The notes: generated from the letters alone by a model not told the origin. A DNA stretch of 64,000 nt from Alkalicoccus halolimnae (GCF_008014775.2 NZ_CP144914.1:1054001-1118000), one strand, 5' to 3'. Positions 49,700 to 59,007 are shown, counted from the first letter of the stretch. Translations and numbers: made by a program.

Positions 49700-50254
49700 G
49701 TGGACTTAACTTACAAAGTAGAAACAGTAAATAAAGAAAAAGTAACGCTTGATTCACTCACAGGGGAAAAGCCATCTATTATTTTATTTGTCCGTCACCT
49801 TGGCTGACCAGTGTGCAGGGAACACCTCGCGCAGTTGCGTGAGAACGATGATGTATGGAAGAAACATGGAGCAGAGCTGGCGGTTATTACACCATCGGCG
49901 GGGGATTACAATGCCCAATTTTTAGAAAAATTCGGACCGTATCCTTTTCCTGTTTATGGAGATCCGCGAAGAAAAGCCTACAAAGCTCTGGGACACGTGA
50001 CGATGCCTAAGCTGAAGCTGTTAACAATGGCAGCTGCCGGTGGAGTTACCGGAAAAATTAAAAACTTTCTGCCGAAGGAAAAGGGACAGAGAAAATTCGT
50101 TGCTGACTCTATGAAAATCCAGGATGTCTATATCCAGGGAGGTACATGGATCTTTAATTCAGACTCAGAGCTCGTCTGGAATCATATCGACAGCTCCCCG
50201 GAAGACTATGCTTCATTGGAAGATATTGAGCAGATTCTTGAGCAGATAAAATAA
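49700..50254 (+). CDS. SelL/AhpC-TSA-like redox protein with in-frame TGA (candidate selenoprotein)
   Basis: Thioredoxin-fold peroxiredoxin-like protein of 184 residues if TGA at 49805-49807 is read as selenocysteine. Starting at GTG 49700 (AAAGGGTGA six bases ahead) the frame gives VDLTYKVETVNKEKVTLDSL, then SIILFVRHLG-U-PVCREHLAQLREN, and continues without break to 50254. In Cys-containing relatives this position is the first Cys of the HLGCP-x-CREH active site, so the TGA replaces exactly the redox residue and leaves U-x-x-C (36/39). Both sides of the TGA keep family character, there is no other frame disruption, and a hairpin fitting a bacterial SECIS follows (49826-49843). Without recoding the product would be a truncated peptide or start late at 49811 without active site. 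A sequencing error or recent pseudogene is the alternative. sel genes are not in the window. Confidence 0.8.
49826..49843 (+). promoter_or_regulatory. candidate bacterial SECIS hairpin
   Basis: CTCGCGC-AGTT-GCGTGAG: seven-base stem (one G-U), four-base loop with G in second place. The loop begins 26 bases after the TGA. This satisfies the published bacterial SECIS pattern (stem-loop within about 16-37 bases of UGA, G among the first two loop bases). It lies inside the coding region, as bacterial SECIS elements do. Confidence 0.6.
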
Positions 50255-50269
50255 TTCGTATGACGAAAG

Positions 50270-50294
50270 GTTTCATATCAGTGAAGAAGGGAAA
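50270..50294 (+). promoter_or_regulatory. candidate sigma-B promoter
   Basis: GTTTCA - 13 bp - GGGAAA, 37 bases before the ATG of the small stress-protein gene; consensus GTTTAA-N12-14-GGGTAT. Confidence 0.4.
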
Positions 50295-50331
50295 ACTGTA
50301 GTAAATACTTTTCTGAATGGAGGTGTGCACA

Positions 50332-50622
50332 ATGAACAAGCAGGTAGTAGCTGTCCTGCAATCTTTAAAACATAAGGACGGGGTTCTGCGTGAGCTGGAA
50401 TTAAAAGGGTTTTCCAAAGAAGATATCGAGATTCTTCATAAAGAAGAGGAAGGAGCTTCCGAATATTCCGGATTTTTCAAGCAGGGGGACTACGTTGTTA
50501 TCGTTGATTCTCAGAAGGAAATCGGACACATTCCGGTAGAAGAGGAAGATACGCTTGATGAGCACCGGACCCCGAAAGGCCATCACCACCATCCCCATCA
50601 TCAGATGAAGCAGGGGTTGTAA
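50332..50622 (+). CDS. small general stress protein-like, His-rich tail
   Basis: 96 residues, NKQVVAVLQSLKHKDGVLRELELKGFSKEDIEILHKEEEG ... YVVIVDSQKEIG. The beta-alpha-beta start with ELKGFSKEDIEIL resembles the YflT/general stress protein 17M domain, though only weakly. The end is His-rich (KGHHHHPHHQMKQGL), possibly metal binding. Start ATG 50332 after GGAGGTGTGCACA. A sigma-B-like promoter upstream agrees with a stress role. Confidence 0.6.
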   Translation: MNKQVVAVLQSLKHKDGVLRELELKGFSKEDIEILHKEEEGASEYSGFFKQGDYVVIVDSQKEIGHIPVEEEDTLDEHRTPKGHHHHPHHQMKQGL

Positions 50623-50638
50623 CTGAATAGTCATCATA

Positions 50639-50678
50639 ATGAGACTGACCCGCATCATTTCGGGTCAGTCTCATTTTC
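50639..50678 (+). terminator. terminator after small stress gene
   Basis: AATGAGACTGACCCG / CGGGTCAGTCTCATT followed by TTC. Confidence 0.85.
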
Positions 50679-50784
50679 TGCTTATAAGAAGTTGGCTCAT
50701 CAGCGATATTTAAGGCGTTACATGATAAAATAGAAATTGCAGTGATCAGAAAACTGTGGAATTTCTGCAGGGAGGTCTGCCTTT

Positions 50785-51762
50785 ATGATGAAAGGTAAAC
50801 AAGAGCGCTCTACAATAGAGCAGCCGCAAATATTGAAACTGGTCGAAAATGTAGAAAAAGTTGTCGTCGGTAAGCGCCGGGAAATAGAGCTTAGTTTAAT
50901 TGCTATTTTAAGTGGAGGGCACGTGCTGCTCGAAGACGTACCTGGAGTCGGTAAAACGATGATGGTTCGTGCCATTGCCCGTTCGCTTGGAGCTGACTTC
51001 AAGCGGATCCAGTTCACTCCGGATCTGCTCCCGTCAGATGTGACCGGCGTGTCTGTATTTAATCAAAAAACGATGGAATTTCAATTCCGTCCCGGTCCGG
51101 TAATGACGAACATAGTTCTGGCTGACGAGATCAACCGGACCTCGCCAAAAACGCAGGCGGCCCTGCTGGAGGCGCTGGAAGAAGGAAGTGTAACAACGGA
51201 TGGAGAAACGCGGGAGCTTCAGCAGCCCTTTTTCGTGATGGCCACTCAAAATCCAATCGAATACGGTGGAACCTATCCGCTTCCGGAAGCGCAGCTGGAT
51301 CGTTTCCTGTTTAAATTCCAGATTGGGTATCCTACGAAATCCGAAGAGCTGGAAGTGTTGAACCGGGTGGAAAAACAGCATCCAATTGAAACGCTGCAGT
51401 CGGTAATGGAACTGGAAACCCTTCTTTCCATGCAGGAGGAAGTGAAAAAAGTTTATGTGCAGAAAAATGTAAAAGAATACATTATCTCTATCGTGAATGC
51501 GACCCGTCATCACCACTCTGTCTACCTTGGAGCAAGCCCGCGGGCGTCAATTGCTTTGATGAAGGCAGGGCAGGCGTTCGCTTATATTCAAAACAGAGAT
51601 TACGTCATACCTGATGATATTAAATATTTAGCTCCATTCACCCTGCGGCACCGCATCATGCTAAGCTCCGATGCCAAGCTTTCCGATACGACAACGGAAC
51701 GCATTGTAAAGGACGTTATCGATCAGGTGCGGATCCCTGCCGGCAGTGAGCAGGCTCAATGA
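50785..51762 (+). CDS. MoxR family AAA+ ATPase
   Basis: Chaperone-like AAA+ protein, 325 residues: EKVVVGKRREIELSLIAILSGGHVLLEDVPGVGKTMMVRAIA (Walker A), NIVLADEINRTSPKTQAALLEALEEG (Walker B and following), FVMATQNPIEYGGTYPLPEAQLDRFLFK (sensor 1 and Arg region), and SPRASIALMKAGQAFA. GGGAGGTCTGCCTTT precedes the ATG. First gene of a moxR-DUF58-transglutaminase operon equivalent to yeaC-yeaD-yebA of B. subtilis. Usual role: ATP-driven maturation of partner proteins with VWA-like domains. Confidence 0.92.
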   Translation: MMKGKQERSTIEQPQILKLVENVEKVVVGKRREIELSLIAILSGGHVLLEDVPGVGKTMMVRAIARSLGADFKRIQFTPDLLPSDVTGVSVFNQKTMEFQFRPGPVMTNIVLADEINRTSPKTQAALLEALEEGSVTTDGETRELQQPFFVMATQNPIEYGGTYPLPEAQLDRFLFKFQIGYPTKSEELEVLNRVEKQHPIETLQSVMELETLLSMQEEVKKVYVQKNVKEYIISIVNATRHHHSVYLGASPRASIALMKAGQAFAYIQNRDYVIPDDIKYLAPFTLRHRIMLSSDAKLSDTTTERIVKDVIDQVRIPAGSEQAQ

Positions 51763-52994
51763 GAAAAATATGGGGAACAGTTAAACCGGTCCTTCAGCTG
51801 CTGACCGCTGTCCTTCTGCTTATTTCCCTGTTCAGCTATGCTATGTTTCAGGGGAATTTTGTGAGCTGGTTTTTATTTTACACGGTTGTTACGTTGATCG
51901 TGCTTATAACTGCCTATGCAATGATTCCTCTCGGTAATTTTCATGTGGAGCGGAAAAGTGGCCAGGGAGCCATGCAGGCAGGGAATGGGCTTACGGTTGA
52001 GATCCAGATTGAGCGTTCCTGGCTTTTTCCTTTTTTATATTTAGCCGTTGAAGATGTTACCGAAGAATCACTGACAAAACAGCTCCCCTACCAGGCTTCT
52101 AAAATTATTTTTTACCCTACGATGAAAAGGGTGCTTACTTATAGTTACACTATTCCAAATTTAAAAAGGGGGAAGTACCATTCCTACGGAGTGAAGCTTT
52201 CCACGAGTGACATCTTTGGTTTTATCAAAAAAGAAAAGTTTGTTTCGATGCCTTCCGAGCTGCTTGTTTATCCGAAATATTATAATATTGAACAATGGGA
52301 AGCCTATGAGAAGCATGACTCGGAAACCTCCATAGCACTGCAGGATTTTATAGAAGACCGTACTTCCATTGCCGGGGCGAGAGAATATGTCCCGGGGGAT
52401 AAGCTGACGAGTCTGGACTGGAAAGCAACGGCAAGAGCGAATAAACTGATGACGAAAGAATTTGAAGATTACGTCGGCCAGAATTTTCTGGTTGTCTTTA
52501 ATAACAGCGTGCCGGACACTTCTTTTGCGGTGTCGGATGCTTATGAAAAAGGGATCGAACTCGTGACTTCCATCATTATGTATGCCCAGAGAGAACAGCT
52601 GCAGCTCGGCTTCTGGTCTTTTGGAAAAGAAGGAAAAAGATTCCCTTTCGGGGCAGCCTCGGAACAGCAGAAAAACATGGTTTCCTACCTGGCACAAACC
52701 AGTCCGGATGAAGCAAATCTTTTCACAAAAAATTTGAAAAAGCATGAAGATGAAATTCCGGGAGGCGTAACGCTGATTATTGTTTCCGTGGAACTGACAG
52801 ATGATATGCTTGATCTGATGAGAACTCTGCTGGCCCGGCGGGTGAACATCCTTTTTGCGCTGATGGACAAAGGCAAAGAGGTGGATGCCTGGGAATATAA
52901 GCGGTTGAAGAAGCTCCGCGAAAATGGGGCGGACGCTTACCTGCTGGCGAATGGTTTTTGGGCGGAAAGCACGTCGAAGGTTGAGGGTGATTAA
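51759..52994 (+). CDS. DUF58 domain protein
   Basis: 411 residues. Two N-terminal membrane helices (VLQLLTAVLLLISLFSYAMFQG and FVSWFLFYTVVTLIVLITAYAMI), a beta-rich segment, then the DUF58 motif SIAGAREYVPGDKLTSLDWKATARANKLMTKEFED (R-x-Y-x-x-G-D ... D-W-K-A-x-A-R), followed by a VWA-like domain. Probable client of the MoxR ATPase. Overlaps moxR by ATGA and ends directly before the transglutaminase GTG. Confidence 0.9.
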   Translation: MRKIWGTVKPVLQLLTAVLLLISLFSYAMFQGNFVSWFLFYTVVTLIVLITAYAMIPLGNFHVERKSGQGAMQAGNGLTVEIQIERSWLFPFLYLAVEDVTEESLTKQLPYQASKIIFYPTMKRVLTYSYTIPNLKRGKYHSYGVKLSTSDIFGFIKKEKFVSMPSELLVYPKYYNIEQWEAYEKHDSETSIALQDFIEDRTSIAGAREYVPGDKLTSLDWKATARANKLMTKEFEDYVGQNFLVVFNNSVPDTSFAVSDAYEKGIELVTSIIMYAQREQLQLGFWSFGKEGKRFPFGAASEQQKNMVSYLAQTSPDEANLFTKNLKKHEDEIPGGVTLIIVSVELTDDMLDLMRTLLARRVNILFALMDKGKEVDAWEYKRLKKLRENGADAYLLANGFWAESTSKVEGD

Positions 52995-55253
52995 GTGAAG
53001 CGGTTGAATTCGAAGTCGATGTCCTCCATTACACACTTTTTTATTTACGCGCTGACGCTTCTTCTCGTATGGGAATGGCTGCGTCCGATTCCGGTTATAA
53101 CAAACACGGGTGAAATTGAACTATTCGTATGGTTTACATTCGCAAGTGCCCTGCTTATTTATCTGCGTCTGCCTGTCTATGTGACAGCGCCTGTTTTACT
53201 TGCAGGAAGTATTTACGGGCTGCATCTTATTTTTTTCGAAGGAAGCTTTTTGTCGAGAGAGGGGGGCATGGAAACAGTCCGTGCCTTATCAGCGGAAATT
53301 GGAGCTAACGTGAGTCTCATTATCAACGGGAATTTTGCTGAACTTACCGACCTGTTCCGCTCTTTCCTATTATTTATGCTGCTCGCTCTTATCTGCTATC
53401 TTCTCTACTACTGGGTGCTGTATAAAGGGAAAGTTTTCCTGTTTTTACTTAGTACAGTTGTTTATATTACTATCCTGGATACTTTTACTCCTGTAGATGC
53501 TTCCCAGGCGATTATCCGCATTATTATAATTGGTTTCTTTATGCTTACCCTGCTCCAGATGCTGAAGGTGCAGGATGAGGAACGTGCAATAGGCAGGAGG
53601 AAAAAAGCCTTTTTCTCCCCTGCATGGATGTATACGCTGATCGTTATCATCGGCATTTCTGTAGCGGCAGGACTGCTCGCACCGAAACCGGAACCTCAGT
53701 GGGCGGATCCGGTACCGGCTATGCGGGTACTTGTCGGAGCAGAAGGATCCGGCGGCGGAAGCGGTGTGAGCCGTGTCGGCTACGGGGAAAATGACGAGCG
53801 GCTCGGAGGCGGTTTTGTTCAGGATGAAGGAACTGCTTTTCGGGCTGAGGCAGACCGCGATTCATACTGGCGCGGGGAATCCAAAGAAGAATACACGGGT
53901 CAGGGATGGGTTTCGGAGCCGGTCTATGTGGAATCCGAACTGATTTATGAAGATGCTGTTGATTTTCCATTGTATAGAGATGAAGCGGACCTGGAACAAT
54001 CAGAAGTTTCCATAGAAATGGCGGAAGAAGCTGATTTCGGCCTTCTGTTTTATCCTGGTCAGCTCCGGGATGTCTCCGATGTAGAGGCAGAAGCCGGCGG
54101 GAATTCTCTTGAAGAAAACGACCTCCAGTTTTATACAGACGTCGAAGCAGGAAGAGTTCAGGGGGAGGCCCGTAACGGGGGAGATGTCCGTTTCAGCAGT
54201 TATGATATTGAGTACGATGATGCCTCCTTTAATCTGGAAAGCCTGAGAAGTTCATCGGAAGAAGATCCTGAAGAAATTGCTGAACGGTATACGCAGCTTC
54301 CGGATGATCTTCCTGAGAGAGTCGGGGAGCTGGCAGCGGACATTACAGAGGAGTATGACAACCGCTACGAAAAAGCAGAAGCGGTCGAAGCTTATTTTTC
54401 GGATAACGATTTTGAATACAGGACAGATAACGTTCCAGTACCGGATGAGGGAGAAGATTACGTTGACCAGTTTCTTTTTGAGACGCAGGCTGGATACTGC
54501 GACAATTATTCCACCTCGATGGCCGTCATGCTGCGGACACTTGATATCCCCACGCGCTGGGTAAAAGGCTTTACTTCCGGGGAGGAAATCGAAGAGCTGG
54601 AAAACGGCAATACTGTATATGAAGTGACGAATGGAAATGCCCATTCCTGGGTGGAGGTTTACTTCCCGGAAACCGGATGGGTTCCTTTTGAACCGACTCA
54701 GGGATTTACGAACTATGCAGAGTTTGAAGAAGAAACCCCGGACGTGGATACAGATCAAAATGAGTCAACGAATGAAGCTGAAGATCCAAACATACCGGAA
54801 CCTGACGGATCAACAGACAACATGCTTGAAGAGGGAACAGATACGGAAGAAGGAGCAGGCGGGGCTTCAGGAGAAGATTTCACCCTGTTCACGATGAAAA
54901 ATGTATTAATTTCCCTGCCTCTGCTCATCTTCATAATGCTCGCATATCAAAAACAGAATGTATTCCAGAATAAATTCTTTTTGTACCGTTACCGGATGCT
55001 TGGCAGTGATGCCAGCTTTACAACGGCGTATAAACGGCTGCTCTGGATTCTCGCAAATGAAGGACTGCCGAGGGCGAGTGGAGAAACGCTCAGGGAGTAT
55101 GCAAAACGGGTGGATCTTGCTCTTAGCTCCCGGGCAATGACAAAGCTCACGAATACCTATGAGAAGATTCATTACGGCGGTAAAGAGCCGGACGGAGAAT
55201 GGGAAGCCCGGCGTAAAGACTGGGAAGAAATTGTTAAGTCATTGAACGCTTGA
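52995..55253 (+). CDS. membrane transglutaminase-like protein (TgpA/YebA type)
   Basis: 752 residues: five or six N-terminal membrane helices (to about 220), a large acidic extracytoplasmic region, the transglutaminase core at about residues 495-575, a Glu/Asp-rich linker, one more helix (NVLISLPLLIFIMLAYQ), and a cytosolic DUF4129-like end (FTTAYKRLLWILANEGLPRASGETLREYAKRV). Catalytic Cys in QAGYCDNYSTSMAVMLRTLDIPTRWVKGF and His in NGNAHSWVEVYFPETGW; FEPT stands where Asp (FDPT) is usual. Start GTG with GAGGGTGATTAA. Likely links or trims wall/exported proteins; substrate unknown. The guaA promoter overlaps its stop. Confidence 0.88.
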   Translation: MKRLNSKSMSSITHFFIYALTLLLVWEWLRPIPVITNTGEIELFVWFTFASALLIYLRLPVYVTAPVLLAGSIYGLHLIFFEGSFLSREGGMETVRALSAEIGANVSLIINGNFAELTDLFRSFLLFMLLALICYLLYYWVLYKGKVFLFLLSTVVYITILDTFTPVDASQAIIRIIIIGFFMLTLLQMLKVQDEERAIGRRKKAFFSPAWMYTLIVIIGISVAAGLLAPKPEPQWADPVPAMRVLVGAEGSGGGSGVSRVGYGENDERLGGGFVQDEGTAFRAEADRDSYWRGESKEEYTGQGWVSEPVYVESELIYEDAVDFPLYRDEADLEQSEVSIEMAEEADFGLLFYPGQLRDVSDVEAEAGGNSLEENDLQFYTDVEAGRVQGEARNGGDVRFSSYDIEYDDASFNLESLRSSSEEDPEEIAERYTQLPDDLPERVGELAADITEEYDNRYEKAEAVEAYFSDNDFEYRTDNVPVPDEGEDYVDQFLFETQAGYCDNYSTSMAVMLRTLDIPTRWVKGFTSGEEIEELENGNTVYEVTNGNAHSWVEVYFPETGWVPFEPTQGFTNYAEFEEETPDVDTDQNESTNEAEDPNIPEPDGSTDNMLEEGTDTEEGAGGASGEDFTLFTMKNVLISLPLLIFIMLAYQKQNVFQNKFFLYRYRMLGSDASFTTAYKRLLWILANEGLPRASGETLREYAKRVDLALSSRAMTKLTNTYEKIHYGGKEPDGEWEARRKDWEEIVKSLNA

Positions 55254-55278
55254 CCTCTTCAAAAGCGGCTGATACAAT
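55250..55278 (+). promoter_or_regulatory. sigma-A promoter of guaA
   Basis: TTGACC - 17 bp - TACAAT; the -35 overlaps the stop codon of the preceding gene. Confidence 0.8.
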
Positions 55279-55304
55279 CATACAGTATTTAATTCAAGAT
55301 CGGT

Positions 55305-55376
55305 GCCTCATATATCCTTGAGAATATGGCTCAAGAGTCTCTACCGGACCACCTTAAATGGTCTGACTATGAAGGC
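55305..55376 (+). promoter_or_regulatory. guanine riboswitch aptamer of guaA
   Basis: P1 GCCTCATA / TATGAAGGC, P2 with AATATGGCTC, J2/3 GTCTCTACC and P3 loop with CTTAAA, then GGTCTGACTAT. The C in GACTAT (position 74 equivalent) specifies guanine over adenine. Confidence 0.95.
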
Positions 55377-55396
55377 AGTTTTTCAAGGGCTTACCG

Positions 55397-55454
55397 GCTG
55401 GAAATTCTGTCTTCGTATTTTTTTATGCGAAGAAAGAGTTTTCCAGCTTTTTTT
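55397..55454 (+). terminator. riboswitch-controlled terminator before guaA
   Basis: GCTGGAAA ... TTTTCCAGC with an inner TCTTCG/CGAAGA stem, then seven T. It would form when guanine closes the aptamer. Confidence 0.88.
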
Positions 55455-55485
55455 ATGTCCTTCAAGGAGGAAAGAGAGGGGAAGA

Positions 55486-57024
55486 ATGATGGAGATTAAT
55501 GAAAAAGTAATTGTACTCGATTTCGGCGGGCAGTATAACCAGCTCATCGCACGGAGGATACGTGATCACGGTGTCTTCAGCGAACTGGTGACAAATAAGA
55601 TTACCGCACAGGAAATTAAAGAAATGCAGCCGAAAGGCATTATTTTATCAGGGGGCCCAGGGAGTGTGTATGCAGAAGGAGCTCCAAAGTTTGACCCGGA
55701 AATTTTTGAGCTTGGTATTCCGATACTCGGTATCTGCTACGGCATGCAGCTCATGACCCATTATTTTAAGGGGAATGTGGAAGCGGCCAACCACCGCGAA
55801 TACGGAAAAGCTACTATCGATGTTCAGCGTGAATCTGCGCTGTTCAAAGGACTGCCGGTCCAGCAGTCTGTCTGGATGAGCCACGGCGATCTCGTCATGG
55901 CTCCTCCGGAAGGATTTGCGATGGATGCTACAAACGTGTCCTGTCCTGTCGCTGCTATGAGCGATGAAAACAGAGGGCTTTACGGAGTGCAGTTTCATCC
56001 GGAAGTAAGAAACACGGAATTCGGCAGTGAAATTCTGCATAACTTCATTTATGAAGTGTGTAAGTGCGCCGGGGAATGGTCGATGGAAAACTATATCGAT
56101 ATGGAAGTAGAGAAAATACGTGAAAATGTCGGTGATCGCAAAGTGCTCTGCGCCCTCAGCGGCGGAGTGGATTCTTCGGTAGTGGCAGCGCTGGTACACA
56201 AGGCAATCGGAGACCAGCTGATCTGCATGTTTATTGATCACGGCCTGCTTCGCAAAGGAGAAGCAGAAAGTGTAATGAAAACGTTTGGGGACGAGTTCGA
56301 TATGAATCTCGTGAAAATTGACGCCCAGGACCGATTTTTATCCAAACTTTCAGGTGTGAGTGACCCGGAGCAGAAGCGGAAAATTATCGGCAATGAATTT
56401 ATTTACGTATTTGAAGAAGAAGCAAGCGGCCTCAAAGATGTCGATTTCCTTGCGCAGGGGACACTTTACACCGATATTATCGAAAGTGGAACCGACACTG
56501 CTCAGACAATTAAATCGCATCATAACGTCGGCGGCCTTCCGGAAGACATGAAGTTTGATTTAATCGAACCGTTGAACACGCTCTTTAAAGACGAAGTTCG
56601 AAAAGTCGGTGAGGAACTAGGGATGCCGGATGAAATCGTCTGGCGTCAGCCTTTCCCGGGTCCGGGACTTGGTATCCGCGTCCTTGGCGAGATTACAGAC
56701 GAAAAGCTGGAGATTGTCCGGGAATCCGATCATATTCTCCGCGACGAAATCAAAAAAGCGGGACTAGACCGCGAGATCTGGCAGTACTTCACGGCGCTGC
56801 CGGACATGCGGAGCGTAGGTGTGATGGGGGATGAACGGACGTACGACTATACAGTCGGCGTACGGGCCGTTACTTCTATTGATGGAATGACGTCCGATTG
56901 GGCCCGTATACCTTACGACGTACTCGAAAAAATCTCCACGCGTATTGTAAATGAAGTTAAGCACGTCAACCGCGTCGTGTATGATATTACGTCGAAGCCG
57001 CCTTCCACAATTGAGTGGGAATAA
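55486..57024 (+). CDS. guaA: GMP synthase (glutamine-hydrolysing)
   Basis: Converts XMP, ATP and glutamine to GMP. 512 residues, the normal length. Class I amidotransferase domain: [31 protein letters not shown], nucleophile Cys in [21 protein letters not shown]-pyrophosphatase domain: [21 protein letters not shown] (PP loop). C-terminal dimerisation domain [16 protein letters not shown] ... [12 protein letters not shown]. The frame is open to 55303 through the riboswitch; start ATG 55486 (or the ATG next to it) was chosen since homologues start here. Regulated by transcription attenuation. Confidence 0.97.
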   Translation: MMEINEKVIVLDFGGQYNQLIARRIRDHGVFSELVTNKITAQEIKEMQPKGIILSGGPGSVYAEGAPKFDPEIFELGIPILGICYGMQLMTHYFKGNVEAANHREYGKATIDVQRESALFKGLPVQQSVWMSHGDLVMAPPEGFAMDATNVSCPVAAMSDENRGLYGVQFHPEVRNTEFGSEILHNFIYEVCKCAGEWSMENYIDMEVEKIRENVGDRKVLCALSGGVDSSVVAALVHKAIGDQLICMFIDHGLLRKGEAESVMKTFGDEFDMNLVKIDAQDRFLSKLSGVSDPEQKRKIIGNEFIYVFEEEASGLKDVDFLAQGTLYTDIIESGTDTAQTIKSHHNVGGLPEDMKFDLIEPLNTLFKDEVRKVGEELGMPDEIVWRQPFPGPGLGIRVLGEITDEKLEIVRESDHILRDEIKKAGLDREIWQYFTALPDMRSVGVMGDERTYDYTVGVRAVTSIDGMTSDWARIPYDVLEKISTRIVNEVKHVNRVVYDITSKPPSTIEWE

Positions 57025-57078
57025 AAAGCTAATAACGAATGTGTGAAGTTTTTTTACAACAATCATTCGGAATTTGCA

Positions 57079-57107
57079 TTGACAGCTGAAAATCATCCTG
57101 ATAAACT
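57079..57107 (+). promoter_or_regulatory. sigma-A promoter of pbuG
   Basis: TTGACA - 17 bp - TAAACT, 26 bases before the aptamer. Confidence 0.7.
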
Positions 57108-57132
57108 TGATTTCGTTATGAAAAAAATCGAA

Positions 57133-57203
57133 TGTTCGTATAAAGTTGGGAATATGGCCCGACAGTCTCTACCGGACCGCCTTAAAAGGTCTGACTACGA
57201 ACA
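57133..57203 (+). promoter_or_regulatory. guanine riboswitch aptamer of pbuG
   Basis: P1 TGTTCGTA / TACGAACA, core AATATGGCCC, GTCTCTACC and CTTAAA, GGTCTGACTAC with the guanine-specifying C. Confidence 0.95.
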
Positions 57204-57262
57204 GTGAATTATTGGGAGAGAAGTCTATTCCACCTATTTCATTGTTCCATCAGACGGCGTTA

Positions 57263-57304
57263 AGAAGCTGTCCCGTATTTCCATACGGGGCAGTTTCTTT
57301 TTTA
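57263..57304 (+). terminator. riboswitch-controlled terminator before pbuG
   Basis: AGAAGCTGTCCCGTAT-TTCC-ATACGGGGCAGTTTCT stem with T run. Confidence 0.88.
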
Positions 57305-57305
57305 T

Positions 57306-57360
57306 TGGCTCTGTTAAAGCTCCGTGTCGTTTTTGGAAAGTCTGCGGCTTTCCTGGCTTC
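57306..57360 (-). repeat. fragment of dispersed repeat family 1 (left outer end)
   Basis: On the minus strand GCCGCAGACTTTCCAAAAAC then GACACGGAGCTTTAACAGAG, matching the left edge of copies at 26888 and 45934. It sits between the pbuG terminator and the gene. Confidence 0.6.
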
Positions 57361-57457
57361 CGGGATGATCTGCGTACCTTAAGATCTTTTAGAGACCTTT
57401 CCGCCGGAAGAACGATACGAACGTTACGATTACTTATTAGATGGAGGAGTGACCTGC

Positions 57458-58771
57458 ATGAACCGCTATTTTCGCTTTGATGAATTAGGAACGAATTACA
57501 ACAGAGAAATACTGGGCGGGCTGACAACTTTCCTCGCCATGGCCTACATTTTATTCGTCAATCCATCGGTTCTCGCACCGACGGGAATGGACGAAGGGGC
57601 CGTTTACGTAGCCACAGCTCTTGCCGCAGCTATCGGGACGATCATGATGGGTGTTGTGGCCCGTTATCCGATTGCACTCGCACCGGGTATGGGACTGAAC
57701 GCATTTTTTACATATTCCGTCGTTATTGGTATGGGGATTCCCTGGGAAACAGCCCTGCTTGGAGTATTTGTTTCTGGTATTATATTTATTATTATTACTT
57801 TAGTAGGCATACGTGAATTTATCATTAATGCGATACCAGCTGAACTGAAATATGCAGCCGGCGCCGGTATTGGACTGTTTATTGCTTTTATCGGTCTGCA
57901 GAATGCAGAAATTGTTGTTATGTCGGAGGCTACGCTCGTCGACATCGGAAATCTGGGAGCGCCGAATACGCTGCTTGCTGTTGCCGGTATTTTTATCACT
58001 GTCATTTTCATGAGCCTCGGATTCAAAGGCGGTATTTTTTACGGAATGGTTCTGACGGCACTGATTGGTGTGGCTGCAGGGGTTATTGCAACACCGAACG
58101 CGATTGTAGGCTCTGTCCCGAGTCTTGCTCCTACATTCGGAGCTGCTTTTACCCCGTTTGCTGAAATGGGGCTCGGGGAGATTTTTACAATTGAATTGAT
58201 GATTGTCATTCTTACATTTCTATTTGTAGACTTTTTCGATACGGCAGGAACGCTTTATGCCGTAGCTCATCAGGCGGGCTTCACAAAGGATAACAAGCTG
58301 CCGCGTGCCCAGCGTGCCCTGCTTGCAGATTCCTCGGCTACATCGATCGGGGCTGTGCTTGGTACTTCGACGACGACGGCTTATATTGAATCTTCAGCTG
58401 GTATAGCTGCGGGAGCAAGATCCGGATTTGCTTCGGTTGTCACAGGTATTCTCTTCCTCATAGCTCTATTGTTCTCACCGCTGCTGGCAGTCGTTACAGA
58501 GTCGGTAACAGCACCGGCGCTGATCATTGTCGGTGTGCTTATGGCTAGTGCTATCGCCAACATCGACTGGAAACGATTCGAAATTGCGGTGCCGGCTTTC
58601 TTCACGATGATTGCTATGCCGCTTACCTACAGTATTGCAACCGGTATTGCGCTGGGCTTTATCATGTACCCGATCACGATGGTATGTAAAGGCAGATATA
58701 AAGAAGTGCATCCGATTATGTATGTTTTGTTCGTCGTATTTATTTTGTACTTTGTTTATCTGGGAGAATAA
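57458..58771 (+). CDS. pbuG: hypoxanthine/guanine permease (NCS2, AzgA-like)
   Basis: Proton-linked purine uptake. 437 residues, about 12-14 hydrophobic helices. Family marks: EILGGLTTFLAMAYILFVNPSVLAPTGMDEGAVYVATALAAAIGTIMMG, APGMGLNAFFTYSVV, FVDFFDTAGTLYAVAHQAGF, and GTSTTTAYIESSAGIAAGARSGFASVVTG. Start ATG 57458 after GGAGGAGTGACCTGC (the frame opens at a GTG three codons earlier). Under guanine riboswitch control, so made when guanine is scarce. Confidence 0.93.
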   Translation: MNRYFRFDELGTNYNREILGGLTTFLAMAYILFVNPSVLAPTGMDEGAVYVATALAAAIGTIMMGVVARYPIALAPGMGLNAFFTYSVVIGMGIPWETALLGVFVSGIIFIIITLVGIREFIINAIPAELKYAAGAGIGLFIAFIGLQNAEIVVMSEATLVDIGNLGAPNTLLAVAGIFITVIFMSLGFKGGIFYGMVLTALIGVAAGVIATPNAIVGSVPSLAPTFGAAFTPFAEMGLGEIFTIELMIVILTFLFVDFFDTAGTLYAVAHQAGFTKDNKLPRAQRALLADSSATSIGAVLGTSTTTAYIESSAGIAAGARSGFASVVTGILFLIALLFSPLLAVVTESVTAPALIIVGVLMASAIANIDWKRFEIAVPAFFTMIAMPLTYSIATGIALGFIMYPITMVCKGRYKEVHPIMYVLFVVFILYFVYLGE

Positions 58772-58776
58772 TAAGA

Positions 58777-58815
58777 AGCAGCTCTGCCGGGAGAAGATGG
58801 CAGGGCTGTTTTTTT
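58777..58815 (+). terminator. terminator after pbuG
   Basis: AGCAGCTCTGCC ... GGCAGGGCTGTTTTTTT. Positions 58816-59007 contain nothing I recognise. Confidence 0.85.
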
Positions 58816-59007
58816 GTATGAAATGAGGTGTTTGGAAAAGGGAGCCTCTTAAGCAAGGAAATCCCGAGAGTCGAACAGATTTGGCTGTTTGCCGCGAATC
58901 TGCGGTTCCTTTTCCTGACCGCTGAATGAGCTTTGAAAAACGGCGGATTAAGTACTTTATAGTTCCCTTTTTTCATAGTTACAGGGGCAAAAATTTTAAA
59001 ATACTTA

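Noticed and set aside
49811..50254. Short peroxiredoxin-like gene starting after the TGA
   Set aside because: A GTG start here has no ribosome site and removes the thioredoxin-fold N-terminus; the homology continues upstream in frame through the TGA.
55303..55485. Long N-terminal extension of guaA
   Set aside because: The open frame simply reads through the riboswitch and terminator; GuaA proteins start at the ATG near 55486.
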